A stretch of DNA of 64,000 bases from Primulina eburnea (lineage: Eukaryota; Streptophyta; Magnoliopsida; Lamiales; Gesneriaceae), in contig NW_027331260.1 in NCBI RefSeq assembly GCF_022965805.1, positions 310,001 to 374,000 on the forward strand, read 5' to 3'. Under the pieces are notes generated by a model that was not told the origin of the DNA, made no database searches, and saw nothing but the letters and a program-made list of their open reading frames with translations. Below are positions 22,957 to 34,441 of the stretch, in pieces; within the stretch, counting starts at the first letter, position 1, and each line of letters begins with the position of its first letter. The translations under genes were made by a program, and so were the position numbers.

Positions 22957-24681
22957 TATGGATACTATTTTGTGTAGCATATACATAATATTATATTGAG
23001 GTCGATTTCTAACCGCATGAGATGAATTTTTGCAACAAAAATCGAGGCCGTCGAGCTGCCCATTTCGGGCAGCTCGAGAAAGGGCAGCCCGAGGGCTGCT
23101 CGAACACCCCTTGTTTTAAAAAAAAAAATTTGTGTGCAAGTTGGCTGGAATCCGGCGACGGCGACGACGGCTAGGGTTTCCAAAAGTGGTTTGGTATATC
23201 AAAGTGTCACTGGGCTTGAAATTGTTGGGTCGTTAGATGGCTAATATAATTTGTGAATTTAAATGGGCCAAAATGTTTTTGGTGAAAAATGATTTTTTTG
23301 GCCCTTAAGTTTAAATCCACAAAAGTTGTACATATTATCTCATAAAATAAATAATTGAAGTTGGACTTTAATTATTTATAGTAAATTGTGATTTACAAGA
23401 AATTCGGTTATAAATGAATTAATTAGAAAGTATACAAAGGAGTTTGTATACTTTGTTAATTTAGTTTATAATCGTGGCGGTTAGTGATTGGATCAAGATA
23501 TATAATATTGGATCAATTAAATATTGTAATAATTAATTGATGGTGTATGATATGTGATATTATGCATGAAGAATGATCAAAAGCCCAAGCCTAATTTGCT
23601 AGGTGTATGCTATGATATTTTGTATTGAATGATTGTAATAATTATCAAATTTCAAGTGGGCTTGGTTTATGGCCCGTTCCCACCCCATGAGATGTATCCC
23701 TATTTGCCATGGATATTTAATTGTAAATATTAGTTTAGTAGAAGATCAAGATTGGAAGATGGTGACATTGATGATTATGAAGATCGAAGACATGTAAATA
23801 TTAGAAGCTTATGTAATAGTTGCATTTGCATCTCATGCATTTCCCTAGGATTGGACCTAGGCTCGTGCTTAGCTTACACGGTTCCTTAGTTTTGGGGCGA
23901 TTGATCATCCTTGTTTTGTTTAATGTTTATAATATATGCATGATATATTTTAAATAATGAGTATGTGCATTATTATTATGATAATAACAAAGTTGCATGA
24001 ATCCGGCAAACATACGATCAAACATGGCAAGCTTTTAAATAAAATTAATGATGAGACCTTTCAAAATTAAAAACCCTCATTTTGAATAAGATTCAAAATT
24101 AATATCAAGCCCGAAAAGGGGAATTATAAAGTTGTTTGTAATTTTCTTGTCTTCCATCGACAATGGGTGCATGATGAACGCTACGCATGTTCGGGGCTCG
24201 GCTCATATTATTGGGGGTGCCCTGAACACCGGAAAGTTGTGACATCCATTGACATGGTGATGTGAACTACGTGGAACTCCCATGATTTCGGCTCATATTA
24301 TTGAGGGAACTCATGGCGACTGTCCATTAAGGTTCAACACCGATTGGTAAAGCTTGACACGTAAAGATGAACGACGTCATATTATTGGGTCCTAATCAAA
24401 CGTGAGACAAAATTTTACATAGAGGGTTGCATGGAGATGCAATTGAAAACTACCTTTTAGGAATTATGATTGGTTGATATTATTCGAGATCATAATTCGC
24501 TAATTGGACATTGCGTACCTACTGAGGAAGAAGTTTCCCGTTTTCACTAGAGGGTAGTGAAAGATGTCAAAATAGTGGGAGTTAACATTTATAAAGTAAA
24601 AGTTCATACTTTATATCTTACGAAATATTTTTTAAAATAGTCATTAACATTTATCTGTTTTACTTTCAGTACAAAATTGAC
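22957..24681 (+). other. Copia untranslated leader, about 1.7 kb
   Basis: No coding sequence is convincing here. The leader holds a GC-rich hairpin cluster at 23051-23100 in an otherwise AT-rich stretch. The long leader between PBS and gag suggests RNA signals for packaging or translation, which is inference. Confidence 0.6.
23051..23100 (+). other. Strong hairpin pair in the copia leader
   Basis: TCGAGCTGCCC (23051-23061) pairs perfectly with GGGCAGCTCGA (23067-23077) around a 5-nt loop, giving an 11-bp stem. Immediately after, GCAGCC (23084-23089) pairs with GGCTGC (23094-23099). The shared GGGCAGC/GCTGC words allow the two hairpins to exchange partners. Confidence 0.65.
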
Positions 24682-25513
24682 ATGTCTTCGATTCGCAATC
24701 CATTATCTGCAATACTCGAAAAACACATATTAACCTGACCTAATTACCTCACTTGGCTAAGAAACCTGAAAATCATCTTGAACGGAAAGGATAGCATATA
24801 CACTTACTGAGTCGACCCCTGTTGAGGCTCCGACTAGCTGGACTCCTGAGGAATGGAAGACTTACAAGGATTGGTGTGACCATGACTTTAAAGCCAAGTG
24901 TTATATGCAGGCTTCTATGAATGATGAGCTGCAGAGGCGTTTTGAGGATGCAAAGAGTGCCGCTGACATTCATTTGCATCTCAAGGAGCTCTTTGGTGAG
25001 CAGACTCGACCTCTTAGGCATGCTACCGTCAAGGAGCTGATCACTTTGCACATGCGAGTTGGGGCCTCGGTCCATGAACATGGCCTAAATTTTATTGGGC
25101 TTGTGGACAAGCTCGTTGGCATGGATCTGATGTTGCCTACGGAGTTGACCACCGACGTGTTTTTCTTGTCACTGCCTAGCTCATTTGATCTTTTTGTGGT
25201 AAATTTCAATATGAACAAGATGGAGCCGACCCTTGAGGAGTTGGTGAACATGCTTGTTACCTTTGAGTCCACCATCAAGAAAGAGAATTTGGTTCTTTAT
25301 GTGGGTTCTTCATCTGGTACGAAGATTGATCCACGTGGGAAGGGAAAGAAGCGTTCTTTCCAACGTCCCAAATTGAAAGTTCCTTTGAAAAGGCAAGCTC
25401 GGAGTCCCGTTGTGGCAGCCACACCAGTCAAGGCTGACAAGACTGCTGATATTTGTCATCACTGCAAGAAGCCTGGACATTGGAGGCGTAACTGCAGAGA
25501 GCATCTTGCCTAG
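24682..25513 (+). pseudogene. gag: Ty1/copia gag
   Basis: Start chosen at the ATG of MSSIRNPLSAILEKHILT, the usual copia gag opening. A TGA replaces the expected codon right after 'HILT', and a frame change occurs near 24790-24810; from about 24830 the frame is open to the stop at 25513. The body has WTPEEWKTYKDWCDHDFKAK, LHLKELFGEQTR and SLPSSFDLFVVNFNMNK, typical of the copia capsid (UBN2-like) domain. A CCHC zinc knuckle (CHHCKKPGHWRRNC) lies near the C-terminus. Gag forms the RNA-packaging particle. Here it is dead through its first codons, though only lightly damaged elsewhere. Confidence 0.85.
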
Positions 25514-25531
25514 AAAGGTTCTTAAAATGGT

Positions 25532-26389
25532 ATGTTCTACATTGAAATAAACATTTCAATTGACTCTACTTCATGGGTATTGGATACCGGCTATGTCTCA
25601 CATCTCTGTAATTATTTGCAGGTGATGGGAAGAACTAGGAGACTTAGGGAAGGTAAGACCCTCTTAAGGATGGACAATGGGGCAAGAGTTGCTGCCAAAG
25701 TCATAGGAGATTTTTACTTATTGTTGAACAATGATTTTAAGTTGATTTTGAGAGATGTTTTGTTCGTACCACATTTGGTGAAAAATATTGTTTCCATTTC
25801 TATGCTAGATAAAGATGGATATTCTTGTTTATTTAGGAAAGGTGTTTGCATCATTTACAAGAATGAATGTTTAATTTGTACTGGAGAACTTGAAAACAAT
25901 CTCTACACCTTAAAATTGAAAGATATTCCACTAAACAATGTCCAAGCAATAACAACAAAAAACAAGAGAAAACAAGATACTCTAAATTCGGCACAATTAT
26001 GGCATGCTAGATTATGACATATTTCCCTAAGAAGGATGAACATGCTAGTGGGAGTGGGCAAGTTTGATATGTCTGATATTAATGCTCTCACGACTTGTGA
26101 ATCCTGTCTAAAAGTAAAGATGACCAAAATCCCCTTTAAGAGCCATGTGGAGCGAGCCAAAGGGTTATTGGATTTGATCCACACCGATGTGTACAGTCTG
26201 CTTAGCATCACCACTAAGCATGGACATGCTTACTTCATCACCTTTACCGATGACTTTTCGAAGTATGTGTATTTGATGAAATACAAGTCTGAAGCCTTTG
26301 AAAGGTTCAAAGAATTCAGAAGTGAAGAAGAGAAACAGTTGGGACGAAGCATCAAGACACTTTGATCGGATCGAGGTGGTGAGTACTTG
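25532..26389 (+). pseudogene. pol: Ty1/copia pol, protease and start of integrase, truncated
   Basis: Protease: SWVLDTGYVSHLC holds the active-site DTG, and the usual 'DTGC(G/A)SH' is altered after the G. GAG-pre-integrase: LWHARL then a TGA then HISLRRM, followed by CESCLKVKMTK, the HHCC zinc-binding pattern. Integrase core start: LDLIHTDVY, YFITFTDDFSKYVYLM. A TGA near 26365 precedes the SDRGGEY motif. Two codons after that, at 26390, a gypsy-type LTR starts; the rest of integrase, RT and RNase H are missing. The order protease-integrase before RT identifies copia. It is non-functional. Confidence 0.87.
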
Positions 26390-28934
26390 TGTAGAACCCG
26401 TAAATTTGACTACGTATAATCCATGCATAATTATAGTGTTAAATATGATTTTATTGCATGAGAATTTAAATTCTTTTTCTTTAAAGTTAATTATTTTATG
26501 CAGTGATTTAATTGTTATCTTTTCAGTTAATTAAGTGAGGCCGGACTGGAGTTGGAGTTTTAAGATAAAATTTAATATTAAAAAAACATTCCCAGAATTT
26601 ATTTTAGCTAACTAGTAAGATAATTTTAGGTAATGTTTAAGGAATTATTTAAGTAACTTGAGGTAAGTAGGAAATAAGTTCATTTAGGTTCCATAATTAA
26701 TGTGTCAATTCACTAAATTATTTAAAGGATAGGTAAGGCTCTAAAGATTTAAAATACACTAACTAATCAATATTTCCCCTTCACTTAATAACCTAATTTC
26801 GTCCACCCCATAGGTGTTATAACATTTCTTTGACAACTCACCACCTTTGACCCTTTCCTTGTTATTTCTTATTATGATAACCCTTTCATTTTTAATCACC
26901 ATTAATTAATAATAAATCATTATCCTTGCCTTGTTTTGACATGAAGAATCGGTCATTGCACCTCCATTATCCCTCCAAAAATCTCTTGGATATCAAACCA
27001 CTTACTCATCAAACAAATTCAAAGGGAGCAAGACTTGGTCATGCCATTTGAATCCTTTTTATATTGCAACTCCCCTTCATTCTCCTAACCATTTCCCCCT
27101 CTCCCTTGCACCGAAATTCAGAGCATATTCATAGTAAAAATCATGAGCCTCATAGCAAGAAATAAGAGAGGAAATCGAATAGAAGCAAGAAAAGAAGATC
27201 ACTCCGTCTCCTCCGCGTCGCGTCGTCATATTCGTTCGTTTTCTTTTCAAAACGAAACCAAGGCATGTATATGTTTTTATTTGCTTTTCAATCAAGCCAT
27301 ATTAGTATTTTAAAACAACATACTCATGATTTTATTTAAGCAAAAACCGAAATTTCATCATGCAAGATTCGAAAACATTGTGCAGAATTATTTTGGATCC
27401 CTCTTGTGCTTCACGTTTTCTGTTGTTTATGATGGTTCAGGTGTTGGATCACGCCCAGGCTTGCCAGGCTGCATCTAGGATGGATATAGGGTGTGTTAAG
27501 AAGGGATTTGACCGTTGGTTAAAGTCTCTTTTTCCCCCAGCAACTCGAATGGACAGCAACACGTCCAAACTGCATTTTTGAGTCTCGAGTTGCACGATTT
27601 TTGGTCTAAGGCAAGTGTTCTGATCTTGGCTGCCCTAGCAACTATAGACATGGTTAGAACATCTCCTTGACATGTCTAGGACATGACCAAGTCGGCCTTT
27701 CATGGCTTGGTTCACGTTCCTATCCGTTTTTTTTAAAAGAATCACAGCCCCCTTCGATCCCCATTTCATTTATGCATGTATACTCTCGGTTTTAGTGGTT
27801 TGGGGTGGACCTTGGTTGGCCTCTGGCCCTTAGCCCTAGTTCACACCCTACCTCTTGATGTATAGATCGTGCCATGGTCAACCCAATGGCCACTGGAATG
27901 GTCCATGACAGCAAGAACCACTGCAACATCCCACGCGTAGAATTGGTGGTCGGTTGGGACATGCGGTTTGTTTCTGGTGTGGTTTGGATTGTGGCTGGCC
28001 TAAGGCCCTTAGTCATGGTTCAAACCATTCCTTAGGATGTTGGGAAGAGGCTTTGGTTGGTGGTTCAAGCCCCAATGGCCAATAGTCTCGCAAACAAAGC
28101 AATGTAAGCACAAGTGCGGTTGCTGGAATTTCTTGACAGCAACTTGCTGCTTCGGTTCAGAGGCTCGTTTGAGTTCTTGGTTGGCTTTTAGCCTATGGCT
28201 TTGGACTGGAAAGTGACTCGTTGAGTTAGGAAGGTCATGGTTTTGGCCATTCGTGATTTGGTTAAGTTTAGAGGTCGTACGGGAACTTACGGTGCAATGT
28301 GCCAAAAAGACTCTCGAAAGAGCATTTTATGTTTTTGGCCTCCATTCACTAAATTTCGAAGTACTGAAATTTTAGGAGCATTATTTCATCATTTTAGGTG
28401 TATTGTGATCATGACTAAATGTTGGTTCGGGTTGGTACGGGGTCATGATTAAATACGAAGTCGTTGGGCATAATTGTCTCGTTTTTAGATTCAATTACAA
28501 AGTTTGGTCAAGAAAATCATTTGCATATTTTTCAAGTTAAATTTAGGTCGCAACGAGCCTGGGAACAATCCAACCCATGTGGTAAAATAATAAGGATATT
28601 TAATTATTCCATTTAATTATATTACGTGCATAAAAATATAAAATATTCATTTTTTTTATATTTATGCGATATTGCTTGTGACCATTTCACTATCATGGGA
28701 TTATTGTATCACCCGGTGGTCAGAATGGACAGAGTTGAATTCGGGACTTCGTCTTCGTCAGAGCGAGAAGATAAAGGTATAAGTCAATGTGTATTGGGAG
28801 ATCGACTTGAGTCGGTTTAGACTTGAGTTTCCCTAAATCACATACTTTACTTTATTGCATTGATATTTGCATTAATTTGATTGATATACTTGTTCTCTTG
28901 ATTTATAGATAGCAGGTATTAGAAGAGTAATCTT

Positions 28935-28990
28935 ATGACAGAAGTGCCTGTTAGTGGTGGGATCGCCACGGGCACATTGCACGATGTCAT
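28935..28990 (+). other. Third copy of the LTR hairpin block
   Basis: ATGACA (28935-28940) pairs with TGTCAT (28985-28990) around GTGCC/GGCAC and GTGGTG-GGAT-CGCCAC. The closing pair differs from the copies at 14239 yet still pairs. Confidence 0.65.
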
Positions 28991-29038
28991 GAGATAGTGT
29001 ATTGGCGGTAGTGCCATAGCTGTCACCGGATAATTGGC

Positions 29039-29293
29039 TATCGATGTGGATAGAATTATAGCTCCTTCTATTACTGGTGATCGATACTGTATCGATGTGG
29101 ATAGAATTATAACTTCTTCTATTACTGTTGATCGATGTCATATCGATGTGGATAGAATCGGAGTTTCTTCTATTACTGGTGATCGATACTATATCGATGT
29201 GGATAGAAACAGAGCTTCTTCTATTACTGGTGATCGATGCTATATCGACGTGGATAGAACTGGAGTCTTTTCTACTACTGTTGGTCGATATGG
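29039..29293. repeat. 51-bp tandem repeat, five copies, in the LTR
   Basis: Units start TATCGATGTGGATAGAA and end GATCGATACTG or similar. Spacing is 51 bp throughout, so both strands stay open (17 codons per unit), which explains the long frames seen on both strands. The repeat replaces the two-copy ATCGAGTAATAGGA unit of the related LTR. Confidence 0.85.
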
Positions 29294-29818
29294 AATGACA
29301 ATGTCTGGAAACCGGGATCCCTAGGCTAGGATTGAGTCTAGTCTGAGTCGTGGAGTCACGAGCATTGTCGACAATTTGATATTGATTTTGTTCCAGCTTT
29401 TGATATATATTGTTGTTATCTGTCCATGCTTTTATATTTATCATATGATGGCATGTTTCGTTGATTTATACTGGGATTATATTCTCGCCGGAATTATCCG
29501 GCTGTTGTCTTGTTTGTATGTGTACTTGACAACAAGTGGGACAGGTTCAGGGTCCAGGAGATGAGGAGAGATCGTGATTAGAGTGGAGGCTCCGGACTTG
29601 GATTAGAGATAGGGTTTGGACACTTGATATTAGATGTTAAACCTTAGTTGAATAAACGTATGTGGTACAGGACTAATACTTTTATATACTGAGATGTATA
29701 TATGTTTTATGTCACTACGTTCCGCATTATTTAAAAAAAAATTTAGACCCTGTTTATTATAATTGTTTAATTAGTCCCAATGATGATTAAGAGTATAATT
29801 AGCGTCCGGGTCCCCACA

Positions 29819-31307
29819 GAATCTGTAGGTCCTTATACATCTTGGTACCTCCTGGGTGGATAGAATAAGGAGATGCGTGTGCCTCTGTCAAAATATCCTG
29901 TCTGATCGATTCACCATTAGGCACCCACATTCTACCTCTGTATCTCACAATTTCATCTGACATTGTATAAAGAACACTGCCCTTGGCCTCATCTTTCAGT
30001 CTCCATTTTTGTAGCAGCTCATCTTAAGACTGTCCTGCCTGGATACGGTCTAGCAAATCAGATTTGACTGTCAGATTAGACAGCCTAGGAGCTCTGCCAT
30101 CACGATAAATCTCTAGACCAAACTTCTGAATCTCAGACTGAAGAGGTCTCTGTGCTGATAACTGAGCTATGACGGCAACTTTTCTGCTCAAAACGTCTGC
30201 GACCATATTAGCCTTTCCCGGATGGTAGCTAATCTCACAGTCGTAGTCTTTCACCAACTCTAACCATCGCCTTTGTCTCATATTCAGTTCCTTTTGCGTG
30301 AAGAAGTACTTCAGGCTTTTGTGATCGGTAAATATCTGGCATTTCTCGCCGTATAAGTAATGTCTCCAAATCTTTAATGCAAAGACAACGGCGGCTAATT
30401 CTAAGTCATGCGTCGGGTAATTCTTCTCATGCATCTTCAACTGCCTGGAAGCATAAGCTATAACCCGACCATGCTGCATCAATATTGCGCCTAACCCGAG
30501 CTTAGATGCATCAGTGTATAGCACAAATTCACCTTGTCCCGTCGGCATGGCTAGCACTGGCGCCGAAATGAGAGCTTGCTTCAACGTATCGAAGCTCTTC
30601 TGACATTCATCACTCCACACAAATTTGGCATTTTTCTTGGTTAGTGAAGTGAGTGGCACTGTTATGGATGAAAATCCCTTAATAAACTTACAATAGTAAC
30701 CAGCTAAACCCAAAAAGCTGCGGATTTCTGATGCATTCTTCGGCTCAACCCATTCCTTGACAGCTGCTACTTTCGCTGGATCCACCTCGATTCCACTGCT
30801 AGATACTATATGCCCCAAAAACGTTACTTTCTGCAACCAAAACTCACACTTACTGAACTTCGCAAACAACTTGCAACTCTGCAGAACCTGTAAAACTGTC
30901 CTCAAGTGTTGGCTATTCTCCTCATGACTCTTCGAGTATATGAGAATGTCGTCAATAAACACGATGACGAACTGATCAAGGTAGGGCTGAAATACTCGGT
31001 TCATGAGGTCCATGAAAATTGTTGGAGCATTCGTCAATCCAAATGGCATTACTAAGAACTCGTAATGCCCATATCTGGTTCTGAAGGTTGTTTTGTGGAC
31101 ATCTGCATCCTTCACTTTCAGCTGATGGTACCCTGATCGAAGATCTATCTTAGAGAACACGGTAGCTCCCTGCAACTGATCGAACAAGTCTTCGATTCTA
31201 GGCAACGGGTACTTATTCTTGATCGTTACCTTGTTCAGCTCACGGTAATCGATGCACAGTCTCATGCTTCCGTCTTTCTTTTTCGCAAAGAGTACTGGCG
31301 CGCCCAT
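29819..31307 (-). pseudogene. pol: Gypsy reverse transcriptase, RNase H and start of integrase (minus strand)
   Basis: On the minus strand: [33 protein letters not shown], the intact catalytic [14 protein letters not shown] box, then [15 protein letters not shown], RNase H ([48 protein letters not shown]) and a linker to a TAA at about 30024-30026. Beyond this stop the frame continues with DELLQKWRLKDEAKG and the integrase zinc-binding start (HPGGTKMYKDL), then is cut by the LTR at 29818. RT and RNase H are the best-preserved catalytic block in the window. At the upstream end a single G is missing at about 31303 (CCATGGGCG for CCATGGGGCG), breaking the link to protease. Confidence 0.92.
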
Positions 31308-32004
31308 GGTGAGAAACTCGGGCAGATAAACTCCTTGTCTAAGAGCTCCTGAATCTGCTGCTTAAGTTCTAACATCTCTGCTGGAGCTAATCTGTACGGT
31401 TCCTTAGAGATTGGCACTGCGCCTGGCATGAGATCGATTGTAAAATCTACCTCTTTATCTGGTGGAAGGCCTGCGACGTCGTCTGGAAAGACGTCTGGGA
31501 AATCTCGGACTACTGGCACCCCTGATAGGGAAGGATTGGGCACGTCTGGTGCTGAGATGACACTGGCCAAGAAAGCCTGACACCCCTTAGAAATTAGTCT
31601 CCTTGCTTGCATGCAAGAAATCACGAGCGGGAAACTCCTCCATCTGGCTGGCTCAAAAAGAAACTGCTTCATGCCCAATGGTCTGACTAGCACTGATCTC
31701 TTCTGAAATTCGATAAGAACTTTGTTCTTAGTCAGCCAGTCCATTCCCAATATGATGTCGAATTCTGGCATCGGCAATAGGATTAAATCTGCATATACTA
31801 GGTGGCCATACAGTTCTAGATCGATATCTCTGACCACACTGGTAGCTAACACCTCTTCCCCTGATGGGATTGTCACTGAAAAGTTCACGTCTAGGCCAAT
31901 GGACTTGAGGTCCAAATGATTAGCAAACGTCTCTGATATGAAGGAATGAGTGGCTCCTGAGTTTATCAGTGTAGTTTTGGATAATCTCTTAATAAAAATG
32001 TTTC
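31262..32004 (-). pseudogene. Gypsy protease and RT N-terminus (second exon side)
   Basis: On the minus strand after a candidate splice acceptor: NIFIKRLSKTTLINSGATHS, which is the aspartic protease active-site region. The catalytic residue is Asn (NSG) where the family has Asp (DSG/DTG), so the enzyme should be inactive. It continues with MPEFDIILGMDWLTKN and the linker DFPDVFPDDVAGLPPDKEVD, then PYRLAPAEM and the RT beginning, until the frameshift at about 31303. It is one reading frame apart from the RT block. Confidence 0.85.
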
Positions 32005-32177
32005 CTGAGATGAGTTAGAACGACACAAAACTTATATCCCCAAAATTACTATCATACCTCAAGCATAATAGAACTCAATATCCCTAGGCACACAAAATAC
32101 TACTAGCACGCTAATAATCCCAAGTAAAATTCCACATGCAAGGCAAAATAATACTGAGCTTAGGTAGAAAAGTTTAC
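32005..32177 (-). other. Candidate spliceosomal intron between gag and protease
   Basis: On the minus strand the segment begins GTAAAC and ends CATCTCAG, is T-rich, and has stops in the reading frame. Removing these 173 bp joins the LLKG codons to NIFIKRLS in frame (phase 1) at the point where related polyproteins are continuous. No RNA evidence is available. Confidence 0.6.
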
Positions 32178-33245
32178 CTTTCAATAAAGTGGTGTCTGGG
32201 TCCGCCTCCTGTGCATGCATGGCGAATACCCTGCCCTGGGTTGGCTGCTTCCACTGCGGGCACTCTTTCAGCATGTGATCCGTAGCACCACATTTAAAAC
32301 ATTTGCCTGTCCCATACAAGCACTACCCCGGGTGCTGGCGGTTGCATTTGGGACACACTGGATAAGCAACTGGCTTCTGAGGAGCCCACTGCTGCTGAGT
32401 TGGACCCTTGCCCTTTGGTGGTCCATGATACGGCTTCTTCCCTAGCGGCCCCTGATACGGTTTCTTGATTTGGGGCCTCTGATGCTGCTGGTGCTGCGGC
32501 GCCTGGTAGGGCCTCTTGCCCAACCTGTCAGCCTCAATATCTTGCTTGTCTTGTTCCGCCGCCAAAGCCCTAGATACGGCGACTGCATAAGAAGTAGGGC
32601 CAGCTACCCTCACATAACGGCGCAAGATCGGCCGCAATCCATCCATGAAATGCCTCAGTTTTGCTTGGGCATCATTCGCAATGAGGGGTACGAAGTAACA
32701 CCCCCTCTCAAACTTCAGGACGAAGTCTGCCACGCTGCTGTCCCCCTGTCTCAGTGTCATAAACTCCCTGGTCAGGCGGGAGCGTACTTCCTCAGTGAAG
32801 TACTTGGCGAAGAACGCTTCCTTGAATCCAGTCCAAGACAAAGTCGGCAAATCAATTGCCACCGACGCACTATCCCACCAACGTCTGGCGTCGCCTGCTA
32901 AAAAGAATATGGCACAACGGACTCGGTCTGCATCCTGTAGCTCCATGAAGTCAAAGATCACTTCGATGGATTTAATCCATCCTCTGCCACCATCGGGTCA
33001 GTAGATCCCAAAAACTCCTTAGGATTCATCCTCTGAAACCTCTCATACACTGCCTCTGGTCTAGGCCTTGCCCCTGCATTCGCTGCAGCCTGGTTCCCCG
33101 CAAACTGCGCGAAGAACTGACCGGCAAGCATCTGAGCCTGCATGTCCGGTGGTGGGGGTGGAGGTGGAGGATTGGCCCTCTCCTCATCTCGATGCTCCCT
33201 GTCCTCAATCCTAGCTTCCCGGTCAACTACACGTCTAGGAGGCAT
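32178..33245 (-). pseudogene. gag: Gypsy gag with zinc knuckle (minus strand)
   Basis: Start at MPPRRVVDREARIED (33245); an upstream in-frame ATG at 33293 lies in leader sequence. A proline run (PPPPPPPP) and an AGQFFAQFAG segment precede the capsid core: DFMELQDADRVRCAIFFLAG, WWDSASVAIDL, FFAKYFTEEVRSRLT, EFMTLRQGDSSVADF. A lost base near 32980 (just after MVAE) shifts the frame. A basic Q/K/P-rich linker leads to a CPKCNRQHPG half-knuckle, a TAG (32323-32325), then a complete CCHC knuckle CFKCGATDHMLKEC. The frame runs to the candidate intron at 32177. The damage is light: one frameshift and one stop. Confidence 0.9.
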
Positions 33246-33481
33246 ACTGTTCCAATAAATTATCCAACACGTAAACCCAATATGCATGAACATGATATCA
33301 ATGACATAGGATACACGTACTACAACTTTAAAATATGCACATGCTGAAATCAGAACTTAATACTTACTACATAACATAAATTTGAAACTTTAAAACTTAC
33401 ATACTTGAGGTGTGACTTTGTGAGCTTCTTGCAACTGGCAGTAGGCATAACCCTTTACAAGAACACCGCTCTGATACCAAC
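33246..33481 (-). other. Leader and PBS of the minus gypsy element
   Basis: Between the LTR and gag. The initiator tRNA-Met site TGGTATCAGAGC is at 33468-33479, two bases from the LTR end. No coding is supported in the rest. Confidence 0.85.
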
Positions 33482-34129
33482 TGTAACGTACCATACTTTT
33501 ACAACTAAAAAAATTTGCGGAAAAATTTAAAATTTTCTTAAACATAACATAACCTTCAAAGTTTGCCATAAAATATCTTAACCAAGTCCCCCATAAGACA
33601 TGGTTGCTCAAAATAACTTCAATAAAATTTGCTCACAAAAGGTTTGCTCAAAATGTTTCCCTCAAAACATTAAATCAGAGTAAATTAACATTTGCATAAA
33701 AACATAAACATTGCGGTCCTCGGGTTAGCCTCTCGCTCAGTCCAAGCCTGCCCCTTGGTCGCCACCTCCTGTCTCCTCATCAACATACTCACCTGCATCG
33801 ATCAAGTCTAGTGAGTCTAAAGACTCAACACGTATAAACTGGGAAATAGCGAGTACTACATAATAAAACAACATGCAACTTTAAAATAGAACATACATAC
33901 TTGAACTTGAATTTGCGTACTAAAACTTGAACATATGTACATAACATAGACGTGCCATAACGTGAAAACTTGTTATAAACATACTGCATACTAGAACATA
34001 CATAACTTCATCATTTTGCTTAGAGGCATGTTTCAAAGCAAGTGACCCATAACATAATAAATGCCTGATCAGACAAACCACAGTACTGGGCTGACACGGA
34101 CGTATCCACTGCCACATACATGAGATCAC

Positions 34130-34257
34130 CGTTTATAATTTAACGGGCTGGTTGGTCCCCGTTCATAATTTAACGCTTTCCAACCTCGATCAAACACGTT
34201 CATAATTTAACGGGCGGATTGGTCCCCGTTCATAATTTAACGCTTTCCAATCCTAAC
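34130..34257. repeat. Short tandem repeat with CATAATTTAACG units
   Basis: Two units of about 65 bp, each with two CGTTCATAATTTAACG blocks. The related solo LTR has a diverged version near 3355-3450 (GGTAAAGCATTA blocks). Confidence 0.7.
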
Positions 34258-34441
34258 ATAATTTGGTCACAGGACATTTAGCATACCTCCAAAAACTTAA
34301 AATATTTTCTTTGCACGTCATCATACTTACTTGGCGTTGAGGGATTCGTTGGATCTCACTTGGGGCAGCTACTGCACATACTATCATGAATTTTAAAAAC
34401 TTAACTTGCATTTCTTAGACGTAGGTACTCGAGCTCCCCAC

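Larger units (their letters stand above)
26390..29818 (+). mobile_element. Large gypsy-type LTR with mismatched flanks
   Basis: Begins TGTAGAACCCG and ends GTCCGGGTCCCCACA, the same end as the 13.3-kb element's LTR; its promoter-proximal part (about 28750-29640) is related to that LTR. The 5-bp flanks, ACTTG on the left and GAATC on the right, do not match. The left flank is copia integrase and the right is minus-strand gypsy pol. No genes are supported inside; frames at 27077-28305 and 29034-29324 are LTR sequence. Confidence 0.7.

Noticed and set aside
27077..28452. Several frames of 70-100 aa on both strands
   Set aside because: Inside the LTR at 26390-29818, no family, both strands equally open.
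29034..29324. 96-aa plus-strand and 190-aa minus-strand frames
   Set aside because: Both arise from the 51-bp repeat, whose length is a multiple of three; no family resemblance, and the sequence is LTR.
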